This document shows, piece after piece, positions 52,201-59,023 of a stretch of 64,000 nt of DNA. The notes under the pieces are model-generated. The model saw nothing but the letters and a program-made list of their open reading frames with translations, made no database searches and was not told the origin of the DNA. Made by a program: the position numbers and the translations under genes. Source of the DNA: UBA5070 sp035913415 (GTDB taxonomy: Bacteria; Fibrobacterota; Fibrobacteria; UBA5070); the NCBI GenBank assembly GCA_035913415.1, contig JAMIIV010000052.1, forward strand, positions 5,694 to 69,693, in the 5' to 3' direction. Position 1 is the first letter of the stretch, and every line of letters starts with the position of its first letter.

Positions 52201-53337
52201 GGCGAGGTGGCCTTCGCCCAGACGCTGTCGGCTTTTGGAGACACGCTGCGGCTGGGGCGTCCGCTGGCCGGATCGGATTCCGTCTTCGCGGTCCTGCCCC
52301 GGCAGGACTCGCTGGCGACCCTCGTCGACCGGGCTTTCGTGCTTAGGCCTCCGCTGCGCTTGCAACTGGTTGCTGACGGATTCCGTCCCCAACTCCTGCA
52401 TGTCGTCCTGTCGGGAGGAAATCCCGATACCCGGGGCGAGGCGCGTGTTTCCCTGGAGGGCCCGGTGGCGATTCCCGTCACCTCCATGACCCGATCCGGA
52501 CCCTTGAGCTGGGAAGGGGAACGCGACCTGGCCGACCTTCTGCCCGAGTCGCTCCAGCCGGTCCAGATCCGCGGATGGTTCGTCGATCCGGTCTACGGGG
52601 ATACCGCTTGGGCCACGCTCCAGGTGATTTCCCCGTGGTTTCCCGGAACCATCGTCGCCAGCCCCCCGAAACTCGACCCAAGGCGTCCCGACACCGTCGA
52701 AGTGCGGGTGCGCGACAAGGATCCGGATTCGACCCGCGCCGGGAAGATCGTGGTGCAGGTCGGTTCGGAATCATTCGAACTGCACGAGACCGGTGTGCAC
52801 ACGGGCGAGTATGTCCTTCGCCTGCCCGCGTCGGAGCTCGATCCTCGCTGGGGAGAGCGTATGCCCCGCACTCCCTGGCGTGTGGAACTGGTCTACGTGG
52901 ATCCCGATCATCCCCAGGATGTTGCGCGCACCTCCGTGGAGATGGAGTTCAACGTGCCTTCCCCGTCGTTGGATGCCTACGGTGGGGTTCAGCCCACGCC
53001 CGAGCGTTCCACCTCGGTCAAGCCCGTGTTGTGGGTGGTGCCCGAAGCGAGCGACGGGACCTATCCCGGTGCCCGTCAAGGGATCGAGCTGCGGATCTGG
53101 GAGCAAACCAAGGTCGCCGTGTATCTATACGACAACCTCGGAGTGGCCGTCGGAAGCTGGGACGGGATCCTGCTCCCGCGCGATGCGGAGACCTCGGCAG
53201 ACTACCTGATCGCGTGGGACGGACTGGACGCTCGCGGAAATCCGACGTCTCCGGGGGTCTATCTGGCGCGTGCGGTCTTGTTGGCGATGGATGGCCAATA
53301 CCTGGGCAACAAGGTCTTCCGGATCGGCCGCAAGTGA
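49258..53337 (+). CDS. Giant secreted VWA protein with FlgD-like end (copy 2)
   Basis: Tandem paralogue of the preceding gene, 1,359 residues with the same architecture. It has a signal peptide (MPPHLTLALALLIGLNTSVLG), then SVRCDLATPSQ, and a VWA domain with VIDNSTS and LISDGEPNE. Three long beta repeats open with VEGPAG/AEGPAG/IEGPRG and close with FVDPLYGDT/FVDPVYGDT, and a FlgD-like end has AWDGLDARGNPTSPGVYLA. Alignment is collinear along the whole length with clear divergence, so the duplication is not recent. TAAACT ends 7 nt before the ATG. The two proteins may form a heteromeric or alternative surface structure. Confidence 0.85.
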   Translation: MPPHLTLALALLIGLNTSVLGASVRCDLATPSQTATTCLDPASLKGRTVVVPSNVTRIAKDGLALCASTNQQKISSDIVYVIDNSTSMVAWGYWVSADGQDTSWYTPGCRNSATVSDVPLLRPRHRAGSEGWDTVQRITGKNKPSCDEAKDPYSMRAEAVRQALLFHASFDSTSQAGVLQFNSQVRSPHPMRDLRKSNLLFLEDTVGLIPAISGTNWYFPLDTALRWLELTKTTRSQAIILISDGEPNEKVEEYRRLVGRDGAPPIYGVYLGSSAEQTPELDFVTSSTGGTKFVVPPDRPDSLQGVINSIVAQVTSRVSISSGRIGNLTNGQWSRALALADESSRTRMELDSVVALGLGDNQIQLITSTGKGGAAKWDTTRFVVHVSGPDAPLGATAVAGSGFESQCHPASALSLRDSAWNEVPWIGEDAGRVGILLRPSGEADLPLAVTATSGASDREALQLDALDSVSVGAWGRRLPLSVVRLTPAVVSNRVLDVRGGIDTLRASWCHARDNRDCAAGQLEVRSFREASLTWVPHSVEGPAGSLVLQARLPGQKTASVQVDLYRRGVRIGTAVLSRSPDSLYRDTVRFQQGSRRPAGDTLWLSAPGNPQDSLVATLVWGLDGRILSDTAVVVRPPLSLVLEWTGVGQQVVIRLQGGQPNARREFPVVLSVDPRSRVVLLDTSRTGSVDATSLAAGSPGETVSIRGRFVDPLYGDTAWASVVVPVPQMSLVYTVRSAEGPAGSLALRAELPGVAGAAVQVGLSRRGRSLGSVTLQRQSDSSFVGWVHFRQGPIRPGTDSVWLVTPNALLPDSIVATYVLAVSGDTLSDTGLVRRPAMVLDVRSSSGTAVAVSLIGGSPDVRGGRSVDVQVASAQKIVLDPSGAGQADLLTQLSKVGGTRALVWGWFVDPVYGDTARDTAWIDVPVRSLRFVPATIEGPRGALRLELVDPWAVGDTRTVIVAHGRDSQLVRMVRTESGSFSGEVAFAQTLSAFGDTLRLGRPLAGSDSVFAVLPRQDSLATLVDRAFVLRPPLRLQLVADGFRPQLLHVVLSGGNPDTRGEARVSLEGPVAIPVTSMTRSGPLSWEGERDLADLLPESLQPVQIRGWFVDPVYGDTAWATLQVISPWFPGTIVASPPKLDPRRPDTVEVRVRDKDPDSTRAGKIVVQVGSESFELHETGVHTGEYVLRLPASELDPRWGERMPRTPWRVELVYVDPDHPQDVARTSVEMEFNVPSPSLDAYGGVQPTPERSTSVKPVLWVVPEASDGTYPGARQGIELRIWEQTKVAVYLYDNLGVAVGSWDGILLPRDAETSADYLIAWDGLDARGNPTSPGVYLARAVLLAMDGQYLGNKVFRIGRK

Positions 53338-53416
53338 TCGGGGCACGGGGCGCGGCCGGTGTGCGCAAGATCACATGGGCAACTCGGAACGACTGACGCT
53401 GACGCCCGCACGGAGG

Positions 53417-53422
53417 TACATT
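53417..53422 (+). promoter_or_regulatory. -10-like TACATT element
   Basis: TACATT ends 8 nt before the ATG at 53431, the same hexamer and spacing as at nuoA (54418). Confidence 0.45.
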
Positions 53423-53430
53423 CGCCGACC

Positions 53431-54396
53431 ATGTTCCCCCTGTTTTCGCTGATCGTCTCACTGGCCGCGTCAGCGCTGGCCGACACCACTTTGCCCACCG
53501 CGGCGGTGGTCGCTTTCGACGCCCGTGGAGTCCCTCCCGAACAGGTCGCCATCCTGGAGGATCGGTTCCGGTTCGAACTTGGAGGCATGGGCGCCTTCCG
53601 TCTTCTGGAGCGACAGAAAATGGACGACATCCTGCGCGAGCAGGGCTTGCAGCAGACAGGGTGCGTCAGCACCGAATGCGCCGTCGAAACGGGACGGGTT
53701 TTGGGCGTGCGTCGCATGATCGCCGGATCGGTCGCCCACCTGGGAGCCACTTGGTCGCTTTCGGCGCGCGAGATCGAGGTCGAGACCGGCGAGATCCGCC
53801 GGTCGGCCGTGGTCGACCTGCAAGAGCCCATCGACGCGGTGCTCACCCGAGGAATGCGTCAGCTTGCCGATCGGCTCGTGCAGGGCAAAGGTGGTGCATC
53901 GCCTGTTGTCGGGTGGTTCGACGGCCTTCTCTCCCCGACGCCCGCACCGGTGGTTGTCGATTCCGCCGGACCCGCCACCCCGCCTCCGCCGGGTACCGTT
54001 CCATTCCAGGTCGTGGTCGCGATGGTGCCTCTGCCTCCGGCAACCAGTGTCCAGGGGGTTGCTCTCGACATCGGTTGGGGACATGTGGAGCAGATGCGCG
54101 GCATCCAGGCCGGTCTGGTGAACCAGGCGGACACGGCCTTGCATGGAGTGCAAGGTGGGGTCTTCAATCTCACCGGCAGGCAACAGGGGATTCAGGCGGG
54201 GGTGGGGAATGTTTCCGTGCGGATGCAGGGAGTCCAGGCGGGTGTGGCCAACTTTACAGGAGCGTCCTACGGGCTCCAGGCGGGGGTCGTGAACGTGGCC
54301 GACGAGGTGCACGGGGGGCTGCAGGTCGGATTGATCAACATCTGGAAACGCGATGGGGTGACCAAGGTCTCGCCGATCATCGGCGGAGTCTTCTGA
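53431..54396 (+). CDS. CsgG-like N-terminus fused to LA_2272-type repeats
   Basis: Exported protein of 321 residues. After a signal peptide the first half (TAAVVAFDARGVPPEQVAIL, FRLLERQKMDDILREQG, GRVLGVRRMIAGSV) matches the CsgG/TolB-N-like fold used in curli-type export lipoproteins, but no lipobox Cys is seen. A proline-rich linker precedes five or six short repeats of the form GIQAGLVN / GVQGGVFN / GVQAGVAN, typical of the LA_2272 surface repeat family that builds a beta-helix or barrel-like sheet. It follows the two VWA genes by 93 nt and may help expose or anchor them. Confidence 0.75.
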   Translation: MFPLFSLIVSLAASALADTTLPTAAVVAFDARGVPPEQVAILEDRFRFELGGMGAFRLLERQKMDDILREQGLQQTGCVSTECAVETGRVLGVRRMIAGSVAHLGATWSLSAREIEVETGEIRRSAVVDLQEPIDAVLTRGMRQLADRLVQGKGGASPVVGWFDGLLSPTPAPVVVDSAGPATPPPPGTVPFQVVVAMVPLPPATSVQGVALDIGWGHVEQMRGIQAGLVNQADTALHGVQGGVFNLTGRQQGIQAGVGNVSVRMQGVQAGVANFTGASYGLQAGVVNVADEVHGGLQVGLINIWKRDGVTKVSPIIGGVF

Positions 54397-54417
54397 CCCA
54401 TCCGGATCTCCTGATCT

Positions 54418-54423
54418 ACATTT
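54418..54423 (+). promoter_or_regulatory. -10-like TACATT element for nuoA
   Basis: TACATT ends 9 nt before the nuoA ATG. A transcript from it would have almost no leader. Confidence 0.45.
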
Positions 54424-54432
54424 CGGGGCACC

Positions 54433-54804
54433 ATGAATCCGACCACCTTTGATATCGTCTTCCCGCTGACGGTGCTCACCCTCATCGGCGTAGCCCTCCC
54501 CTCCTTCATGGTGGGGGCCAACTGGTTCCTGAATCGGCAGCGCAAGACGTTCGCCTCGAAGGAAGAGCCCTACGAGTGCGGACTTTCACGCACCATCGGC
54601 ACGGCCGACGAACGCTTCTCGGTGAAGTTCTACCTGGTCGCCATGATCTTCCTGGCCTTCGACATCGAAGTCGCGTTCCTGTATCCCTGGGCCATCCAGT
54701 TCCTCAAGGGTGGATGGGAAATGTTCGGCATCCTGGCGGCGTTTCTCGTGATGCTGGAAGGGGTCTACCTCTACCTATGGAATAAGGGCGCCCTCACCTG
54801 GTGA
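54433..54804 (+). CDS. nuoA: NADH-quinone oxidoreductase subunit A
   Basis: Small membrane subunit of respiratory complex I, 123 residues with three helices. EEPYECGL and FDIEVAFLYPWA are the family signatures around the conserved Cys and Asp/Glu. It stands alone: nuoB does not follow, and the next 630 nt are noncoding. Its stop codon lies within the left arm of a long inverted repeat, which suggests the operon was broken or rearranged at this point. The remaining nuo genes must be elsewhere. Confidence 0.95.
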   Translation: MNPTTFDIVFPLTVLTLIGVALPSFMVGANWFLNRQRKTFASKEEPYECGLSRTIGTADERFSVKFYLVAMIFLAFDIEVAFLYPWAIQFLKGGWEMFGILAAFLVMLEGVYLYLWNKGALTW

Positions 54805-54929
54805 TGGGGGCCTGGCTCCGCTGCGAGCAGGCCATTCTCGCTCCTCGCCGCCCTCGGCGTGCCTGAGCACGCCGTCGGGGGCGCGTCACTTCGACTGACC
54901 CGCTCTCGCTGTCGCCAGACCCCCATCAC
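54801..54929. repeat. Long imperfect inverted repeat at the nuoA stop
   Basis: GTGATGGGGGCCTGGC at 54801 pairs with GCCAGACCCCCATCAC ending at 54929 (15 of 16 positions), and weaker pairing extends inward. Inside is a perfect hairpin, GGCGTGC-CTGA-GCACGCC. The left arm contains the nuoA TGA. The design resembles the palindromic element at the eno stop, but the sequence differs. Confidence 0.65.
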
Positions 54930-55150
54930 CTTCGGGGGGTCCTCCGCGTGTTGGCTCGCGCAGCGCGCTGCGCGCGGCTGCTTGGGCGAGGGGGGAAGGG
55001 CTGGGCCGAGCCTAGGGCGGAGCTTGTGTTCAGGTCTATAAGGTTGGTGGTGGGCTGAGAGGCCTGCGGTATGGCTGGGTGTGTCATGCCGATGCCCGGC
55101 GACGCTTCGCTGGCCGGTGGGGAGGGCGGAGCTGGGCATGGGGCCGAGTC
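54930..55150. other. GC-rich noncoding stretch
   Basis: No coding gene is supported. It contains GCGCAGCGCGCTGCGCGC near 54958-54976 and runs of G on the plus strand. No RNase P, tmRNA or 6S signature was recognised. Confidence 0.4.
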
Positions 55151-55360
55151 GAGCCGGGCGGAGCAGGGTCGGGTCGGGGTGATAGGGGTGAGGTGCTCAG
55201 CGTCCTTCGGACGGCTGAGGGGGACTGGGCAGGGGAGGGCCGAGCCGAGCCGGGCGGAGCAGGGTCGGGTCGGGGTGATAGGGGTGAGGTGCTCAGCGTC
55301 CTTCGGACGACTGAGGGGGGCTGGGCAGGGGAGGGGCGAGTCGAGCCGGGCGGGGTGGGG
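55151..55360 (+). repeat. Tandem 96-bp repeats with UUCG hairpin and G-tracts
   Basis: GAGCCGGGCGG starts units at 55151, 55247 and 55343, an exact 96-bp period with two full copies and a partial third. Each full unit holds CTCAGCGTCC-TTC-GGACG.CTGAG (55196-55219 and 55292-55315), a stem closed by a cTTCGg tetraloop. Directly after it come four G-tracts with short loops (55219-55239 and 55315-55336), fitting the G-quadruplex pattern. No open frame with a recognisable product runs through the units. Confidence 0.8.
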
Positions 55361-55436
55361 TAGAGCTGACGATTCGGGCTGGGAAAGGGTGGGTTAGATT
55401 GGTTTTGGGCCTTGAGCTTGAGCCGGAGGTTTCGAC

Positions 55437-55886
55437 GTGCAACTGGAGTTTCGATCGGCTGTTCCCGAGGATGCTGGGGCGTGTATCGACCTGCGGGGGC
55501 GTACGCGGCAGAATGCGTTCTCCGAAGAGGCCTTGGCGGAGCTGGGGATCACCCGGACAACCTGGGCGCAAGGCATCCGTGACGGATCTTGTCCGGGGCA
55601 TGTTTGCCAGAGTGAAGGCTGTGTGGTGGGCATGGCCTTCGCCGATCGCGACTCCGGGGAGGTCGTGGTGGTGGCGGTGCTGCCGGAATTCGAATCGCTC
55701 GGGATTGGCAAACGACTCCTGGAACGCACCCAGCAGGATCTGAAAGACCACGGGCACAAGCGCGCCTTCCTCGGGTGCAACTCCGATCCCTCGTCGCGGT
55801 CGCATGGCTTCTACCGGCGTTTGGGCTGGTGCCCGACAGGGGAATTCGATGCGCTCGGGGATGAAGTCCTGTCGCGCGAGCTATGA
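55437..55886 (+). CDS. GNAT-family N-acetyltransferase
   Basis: Acetyl-CoA-dependent acetyltransferase, 149 residues. The GTG start has GGAGG 6 nt upstream. VVGMAFADRDSGEVVVVAVLPEF is the central strand pair, SLGIGKRLLERTQ the acetyl-CoA loop (R/Q-x2-G-x-G/A type), and SHGFYRRLGWCPTGE the C-terminal motif. The target could be a small molecule, peptide or protein. It follows the repeat region and precedes a DUF3298-like gene. TAGATT at 55395 is a possible promoter element. Confidence 0.88.
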   Translation: MQLEFRSAVPEDAGACIDLRGRTRQNAFSEEALAELGITRTTWAQGIRDGSCPGHVCQSEGCVVGMAFADRDSGEVVVVAVLPEFESLGIGKRLLERTQQDLKDHGHKRAFLGCNSDPSSRSHGFYRRLGWCPTGEFDALGDEVLSREL

Positions 55887-55947
55887 CCTCGGTTCCGCCG
55901 GTCATATGCGGTATGTACCCAGGTCACTGCTCCCACGGATCGCCCAG

Positions 55948-57003
55948 GTGAGGAGCGTCGTGTGCGAGACCAAGGCTCGGTCCTTGCAGTGGGGCGCTCT
56001 CGTTGCGCTCGTGTTGGTCCTCGCTCCCTTGCGGCTCATGGCCGCGACGTACGAGGGAAGGGTCGGCTCGCAGGCCGTCTGGCTGGAATTGTCCCAGCCG
56101 ACCGACGGAGGCCGGATCCACGGAGAATGCCTCTACAAAGGGACTGGCCTGGCCCACGCCGTCGAAGGCGACCGGGAGGGTGTGAAACTCCGCCTGCAGA
56201 CATTCGAAGAATCGGGCGCCCAAGCGGGCGTATTTCGTCTCCAGGGGGGCGGGAAACGCCTCACTGGCCGATGGACCCCCGAGGGGCATCGCTCCTCGCT
56301 CCCGGTCGAGGTGCATGTCGGAGATCCGCGGAGGCTCCGGGAATTCCGCGACTCCCTGCTACTGGATGCCTATGACCACGCCTGGATGGAACGAGAGTTT
56401 CCGGACTTGATCAACGACAGTTGCTTCGAAATCCGGCACCAGGTCCTGTTCTCCCGCGGACGGCTCCGCACGGTCGAGTTGTATTCCGCAAGCACGGGTT
56501 GCTTGACCATGGGCTATCCGAGCGAAGAGACGCTCGTTTCGACGTACCACGTCGAAACCAAGGAGGTCATCGAGGTGCTGGCGGAAATCGATTCCTCTCG
56601 ACGCAACGCCTTCGACTCCCTGCTCCGACCTCAGGTCCAGCAGATTCTGGAGGAGTGCCGGTCGGGTTTCCCGGACAGTGAATGGGTGGCCATCCTTGCC
56701 CCATGGCCGCTACCGCATCCCGACACCAATGGGATGCCGTTGGATCCATCCACCAGCCATGGCCTCGACGCCATCTTCTCCCTGGGTGACTGGCCCTTGC
56801 CGCCCGTCGATTTTTCCCTCCTGGCCGAAGGACTTGTCGTGACGTTCGGCTGTGACGCCGGAGGCTACTTCGGATTCCCGCACGTCTGGCGTGCCATGGA
56901 GCCGTGTGGACACTTCACGATTGCCTACCAGGACCTCCGCCTCTTCCTGAAGCCCGAGTCCATCCTCCGAGCGCTTTGCGAGGCAACGTCTCCCGCGCCT
57001 TGA
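55948..57003 (+). CDS. Secreted DUF3298-like protein
   Basis: Exported protein of about 350 residues, function unknown. The GTG at 55948 is chosen to give a signal peptide (WGALVALVLVLAPLRLMAA); the start is uncertain, and an ATG at 55906 is the alternative. The mature N-terminus (YEGRVGSQAVWLELSQ ... GRIHGECLYKGTG) is a small beta domain. The C-terminus, with FSLLAEGLVVTFG and FTIAYQDLRLFL, resembles the DUF3298/RsiV-type domain found in secreted and anti-sigma proteins. No anti-sigma membrane helix or sigma gene accompanies it. Confidence 0.65.
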   Translation: MRSVVCETKARSLQWGALVALVLVLAPLRLMAATYEGRVGSQAVWLELSQPTDGGRIHGECLYKGTGLAHAVEGDREGVKLRLQTFEESGAQAGVFRLQGGGKRLTGRWTPEGHRSSLPVEVHVGDPRRLREFRDSLLLDAYDHAWMEREFPDLINDSCFEIRHQVLFSRGRLRTVELYSASTGCLTMGYPSEETLVSTYHVETKEVIEVLAEIDSSRRNAFDSLLRPQVQQILEECRSGFPDSEWVAILAPWPLPHPDTNGMPLDPSTSHGLDAIFSLGDWPLPPVDFSLLAEGLVVTFGCDAGGYFGFPHVWRAMEPCGHFTIAYQDLRLFLKPESILRALCEATSPAP

Positions 57004-57119
57004 ACGGTTGGGCTCGTTCCTCGCGTCTCGTTTCGCGGAGATGCGGGCATCGTGTACACCGCGTTGAGGGCGATTCCGTGTGGTCGCATGGAAGGGGTGG
57101 GTTTCTACCTTTGGTGGAT

Positions 57120-57410
57120 ATGGACGCAGAATTGCTTGAACAGTTGGCCCAGCGCATTGAAACCCTGATCACCGAGCGGGGCGCGTTGCGCGCGGAGACG
57201 ACTCGCTTGCGCGGGGAGTTGGAGCGTTTGCAGGTCGAAGGGGCGCGCAGCCTCGAACTCGAGGCCGAGGTTTCGCAGGTTCGCACCGAACTCGAGGCGG
57301 CGCGCGCCGATCTCGACGCGGCGCGGCGCGAGGTGCAGGAGCGCGATGCGCGTCTCCAGGCCGCGACGGGCAAGGTGCAGGGCCTGCTCGAGCGTTTGCT
57401 GGCGGAATGA
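57120..57410 (+). CDS. ZapB-like coiled-coil protein
   Basis: A 96-residue protein that is one continuous coiled coil (LLEQLAQRIETLITERGALR ... VQGLLERLLAE), in the size and style of the cell-division factor ZapB. It ends 4 nt before a ZapA-domain gene, which supports a divisome role, since ZapA and ZapB bind each other in enterobacteria. TACCTT ends 8 nt before the ATG. Coiled coils align easily by chance, so the ZapB label rests mainly on context. Confidence 0.6.
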   Translation: MDAELLEQLAQRIETLITERGALRAETTRLRGELERLQVEGARSLELEAEVSQVRTELEAARADLDAARREVQERDARLQAATGKVQGLLERLLAE

Positions 57411-57414
57411 ACCG

Positions 57415-58140
57415 ATGACGGCACCCAAGCTCGACCACGTGCGCCGGGTGCACATCGGTGGTGAGGTGCTGCAGGTCCGTTCGGATGCGGATCCCCTGAC
57501 CATCGAGCAGGTCGCGGAAGTCGTGGACACCCACGTGCGCCGCCTGCAGGCCTCGGGGCTCGAGACGGATCGTTTCCGCCTGGGAGTCCTGGCCGCCTTG
57601 CATGTGGCGGGAGAGCTGTTCGAGGCGCGTACCGAACGCGACGAGGCTCGTACAGCCACCGACGGCGCCTTGGCCCGGTTGGCCGAGGCCATGTTGGAAC
57701 GCGATGCCGTGGGTGTCGAGAGGGATCGGATCCGCGACGAGCTCGAAACGGCCCAGGTGGCTCTGGACGAGCGCCGTGGACGCATCGAATCCCTCGAGTC
57801 CGATCTGGACGCCTTGCGTTCCCAGCGCGACAGTCTGGTGTCCGAGCGCGAACGCCTGCTGGCGGATCTGCTCGCCCAACGCGCCGAATGCGAAGCCTTG
57901 CGCTCCGACACTTCGGCGCGCGATGTTCTCGAGGCCCGTGCCGAAGCGCTGAAGGGCGAGTTGGACGAATGGAAAGCCCTCGCCGAGAGTGCCGAAGCCG
58001 ACCGGCAAGGCACCTTGGCCGAACTGGAAACCGCCCTGCGCGCCCGCGACGAGGCCGAGAGTCGCGCCGACGGCGCCAAGGATGAATTGGACACCCTCCG
58101 GGCGCGGCTCGGGGGGATTCTTTCGAAGCTGGAGGATTGA
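57415..58140 (+). CDS. zapA: ZapA-domain protein with long coiled-coil extension
   Basis: The N-terminal 75 residues match ZapA, which cross-links FtsZ filaments: RRVHIGGEVLQVRSDADP, VAEVVDTHVRRLQ and LGVLAALHVAGELFEAR. Normal ZapA ends after about 100 residues; this one continues for about 140 more as a charged coiled coil (ERDAVGVERDRIRDELE ... LDTLRARLGGILSKLED), giving 241 residues. It starts 4 nt after the ZapB-like gene and ends 1 nt before folD. The extension may let it span further or take over part of ZapB's job. Confidence 0.8.
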   Translation: MTAPKLDHVRRVHIGGEVLQVRSDADPLTIEQVAEVVDTHVRRLQASGLETDRFRLGVLAALHVAGELFEARTERDEARTATDGALARLAEAMLERDAVGVERDRIRDELETAQVALDERRGRIESLESDLDALRSQRDSLVSERERLLADLLAQRAECEALRSDTSARDVLEARAEALKGELDEWKALAESAEADRQGTLAELETALRARDEAESRADGAKDELDTLRARLGGILSKLED

Positions 58141-58141
58141 C

Positions 58142-59023
58142 ATGGCGACGCGTCTGGACGGCAAGCTGGTGGCGGAAGCGGTGCGCGAGGGGCTGCGCGC
58201 CCGCATCGAGGCGCTGAAGATCCGGGGAATCACCCCCTGCCTCACCGTGACCCTGGTCGGCGACGACCCCGCGTCGCACATCTACGTCAATTCCAAGGAC
58301 AAGGCGGCCCGCGATCTGGGCATCGAGGCGCGCACCTTCCGCTTTCCCGCCGACACCACCCAATCCGACCTCGAAGCGCACGTCCGGAAATTGTCGGCCG
58401 ACCCCGCCGTCCACGGCATCCTGGTGCAGTCGCCGCTGCCCAAGGGACTAGACGAAGCCGCGGTGGTCGATGCCATCGCTCCCGCGAAGGACGTCGATGG
58501 ATTCCACCCCCAGAACGTGGGGTTGCTGGCCCTCGATCGCCCCGGACACCGCCCGTGCACGCCCTGGGGCGTGATCCGCATGCTGGCCCACAACGGCATC
58601 GAGACCCGCGGACGCAAGGCCGTCGTCATCGGCCGTTCCGACATCGTCGGACGCCCGATGGCCAACCTGCTGCTGCACAAGGGCCCCCAGGGCGACGCCA
58701 CCGTCACGGTGGCGCATTCCCGCACCCCCGATCTGCCCGCCGTGGTGCGGGAAGCCGACATCGTGGTGGCCGCGATCGGCAAGCCGGAATTTGTCAAAGC
58801 GTCCTGGATCAAGCCCGGTGCCGTGGTGATCGACGTGGGGATCAACCGCGTGGAAGACGCCACCAGCCCCAAGGGCTACCGCGTGGTGGGCGATGTCGAG
58901 GCGGCGGCGGAATCCGTCGCGTCGGCCCTGACCCCCGTCCCCGGCGGGGTGGGGCCCATGACCATCGCCCTGCTGTTGTCCAACACCGTGGATGCCGCCG
59001 AACGCCTGAACCCGGCGGCCTGA
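58142..59023 (+). CDS. folD: Methylenetetrahydrofolate dehydrogenase/cyclohydrolase
   Basis: Bifunctional C1-folate enzyme producing 10-formyl-THF for purine and formyl-Met synthesis. SHIYVNSKDKAARDLGI contains the catalytic Lys, GILVQSPLPKGLDE and PAKDVDGFHPQNVG the substrate region, VVIGRSDIVGRPMANLL the NADP site, and VPGGVGPMTIALLL the C-terminal signature. It has 293 residues. The ATG comes 1 nt after the zapA stop, and the stop overlaps the xseA start (TGATG). Cytosolic. Confidence 0.97.
   Translation: MATRLDGKLVAEAVREGLRARIEALKIRGITPCLTVTLVGDDPASHIYVNSKDKAARDLGIEARTFRFPADTTQSDLEAHVRKLSADPAVHGILVQSPLPKGLDEAAVVDAIAPAKDVDGFHPQNVGLLALDRPGHRPCTPWGVIRMLAHNGIETRGRKAVVIGRSDIVGRPMANLLLHKGPQGDATVTVAHSRTPDLPAVVREADIVVAAIGKPEFVKASWIKPGAVVIDVGINRVEDATSPKGYRVVGDVEAAAESVASALTPVPGGVGPMTIALLLSNTVDAAERLNPAA

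Noticed and set aside
54801..55436. RNase P, tmRNA or 6S RNA in the noncoding stretch
   Set aside because: None of their conserved core motifs was found; tandem repeats and palindromes explain most of the structure.
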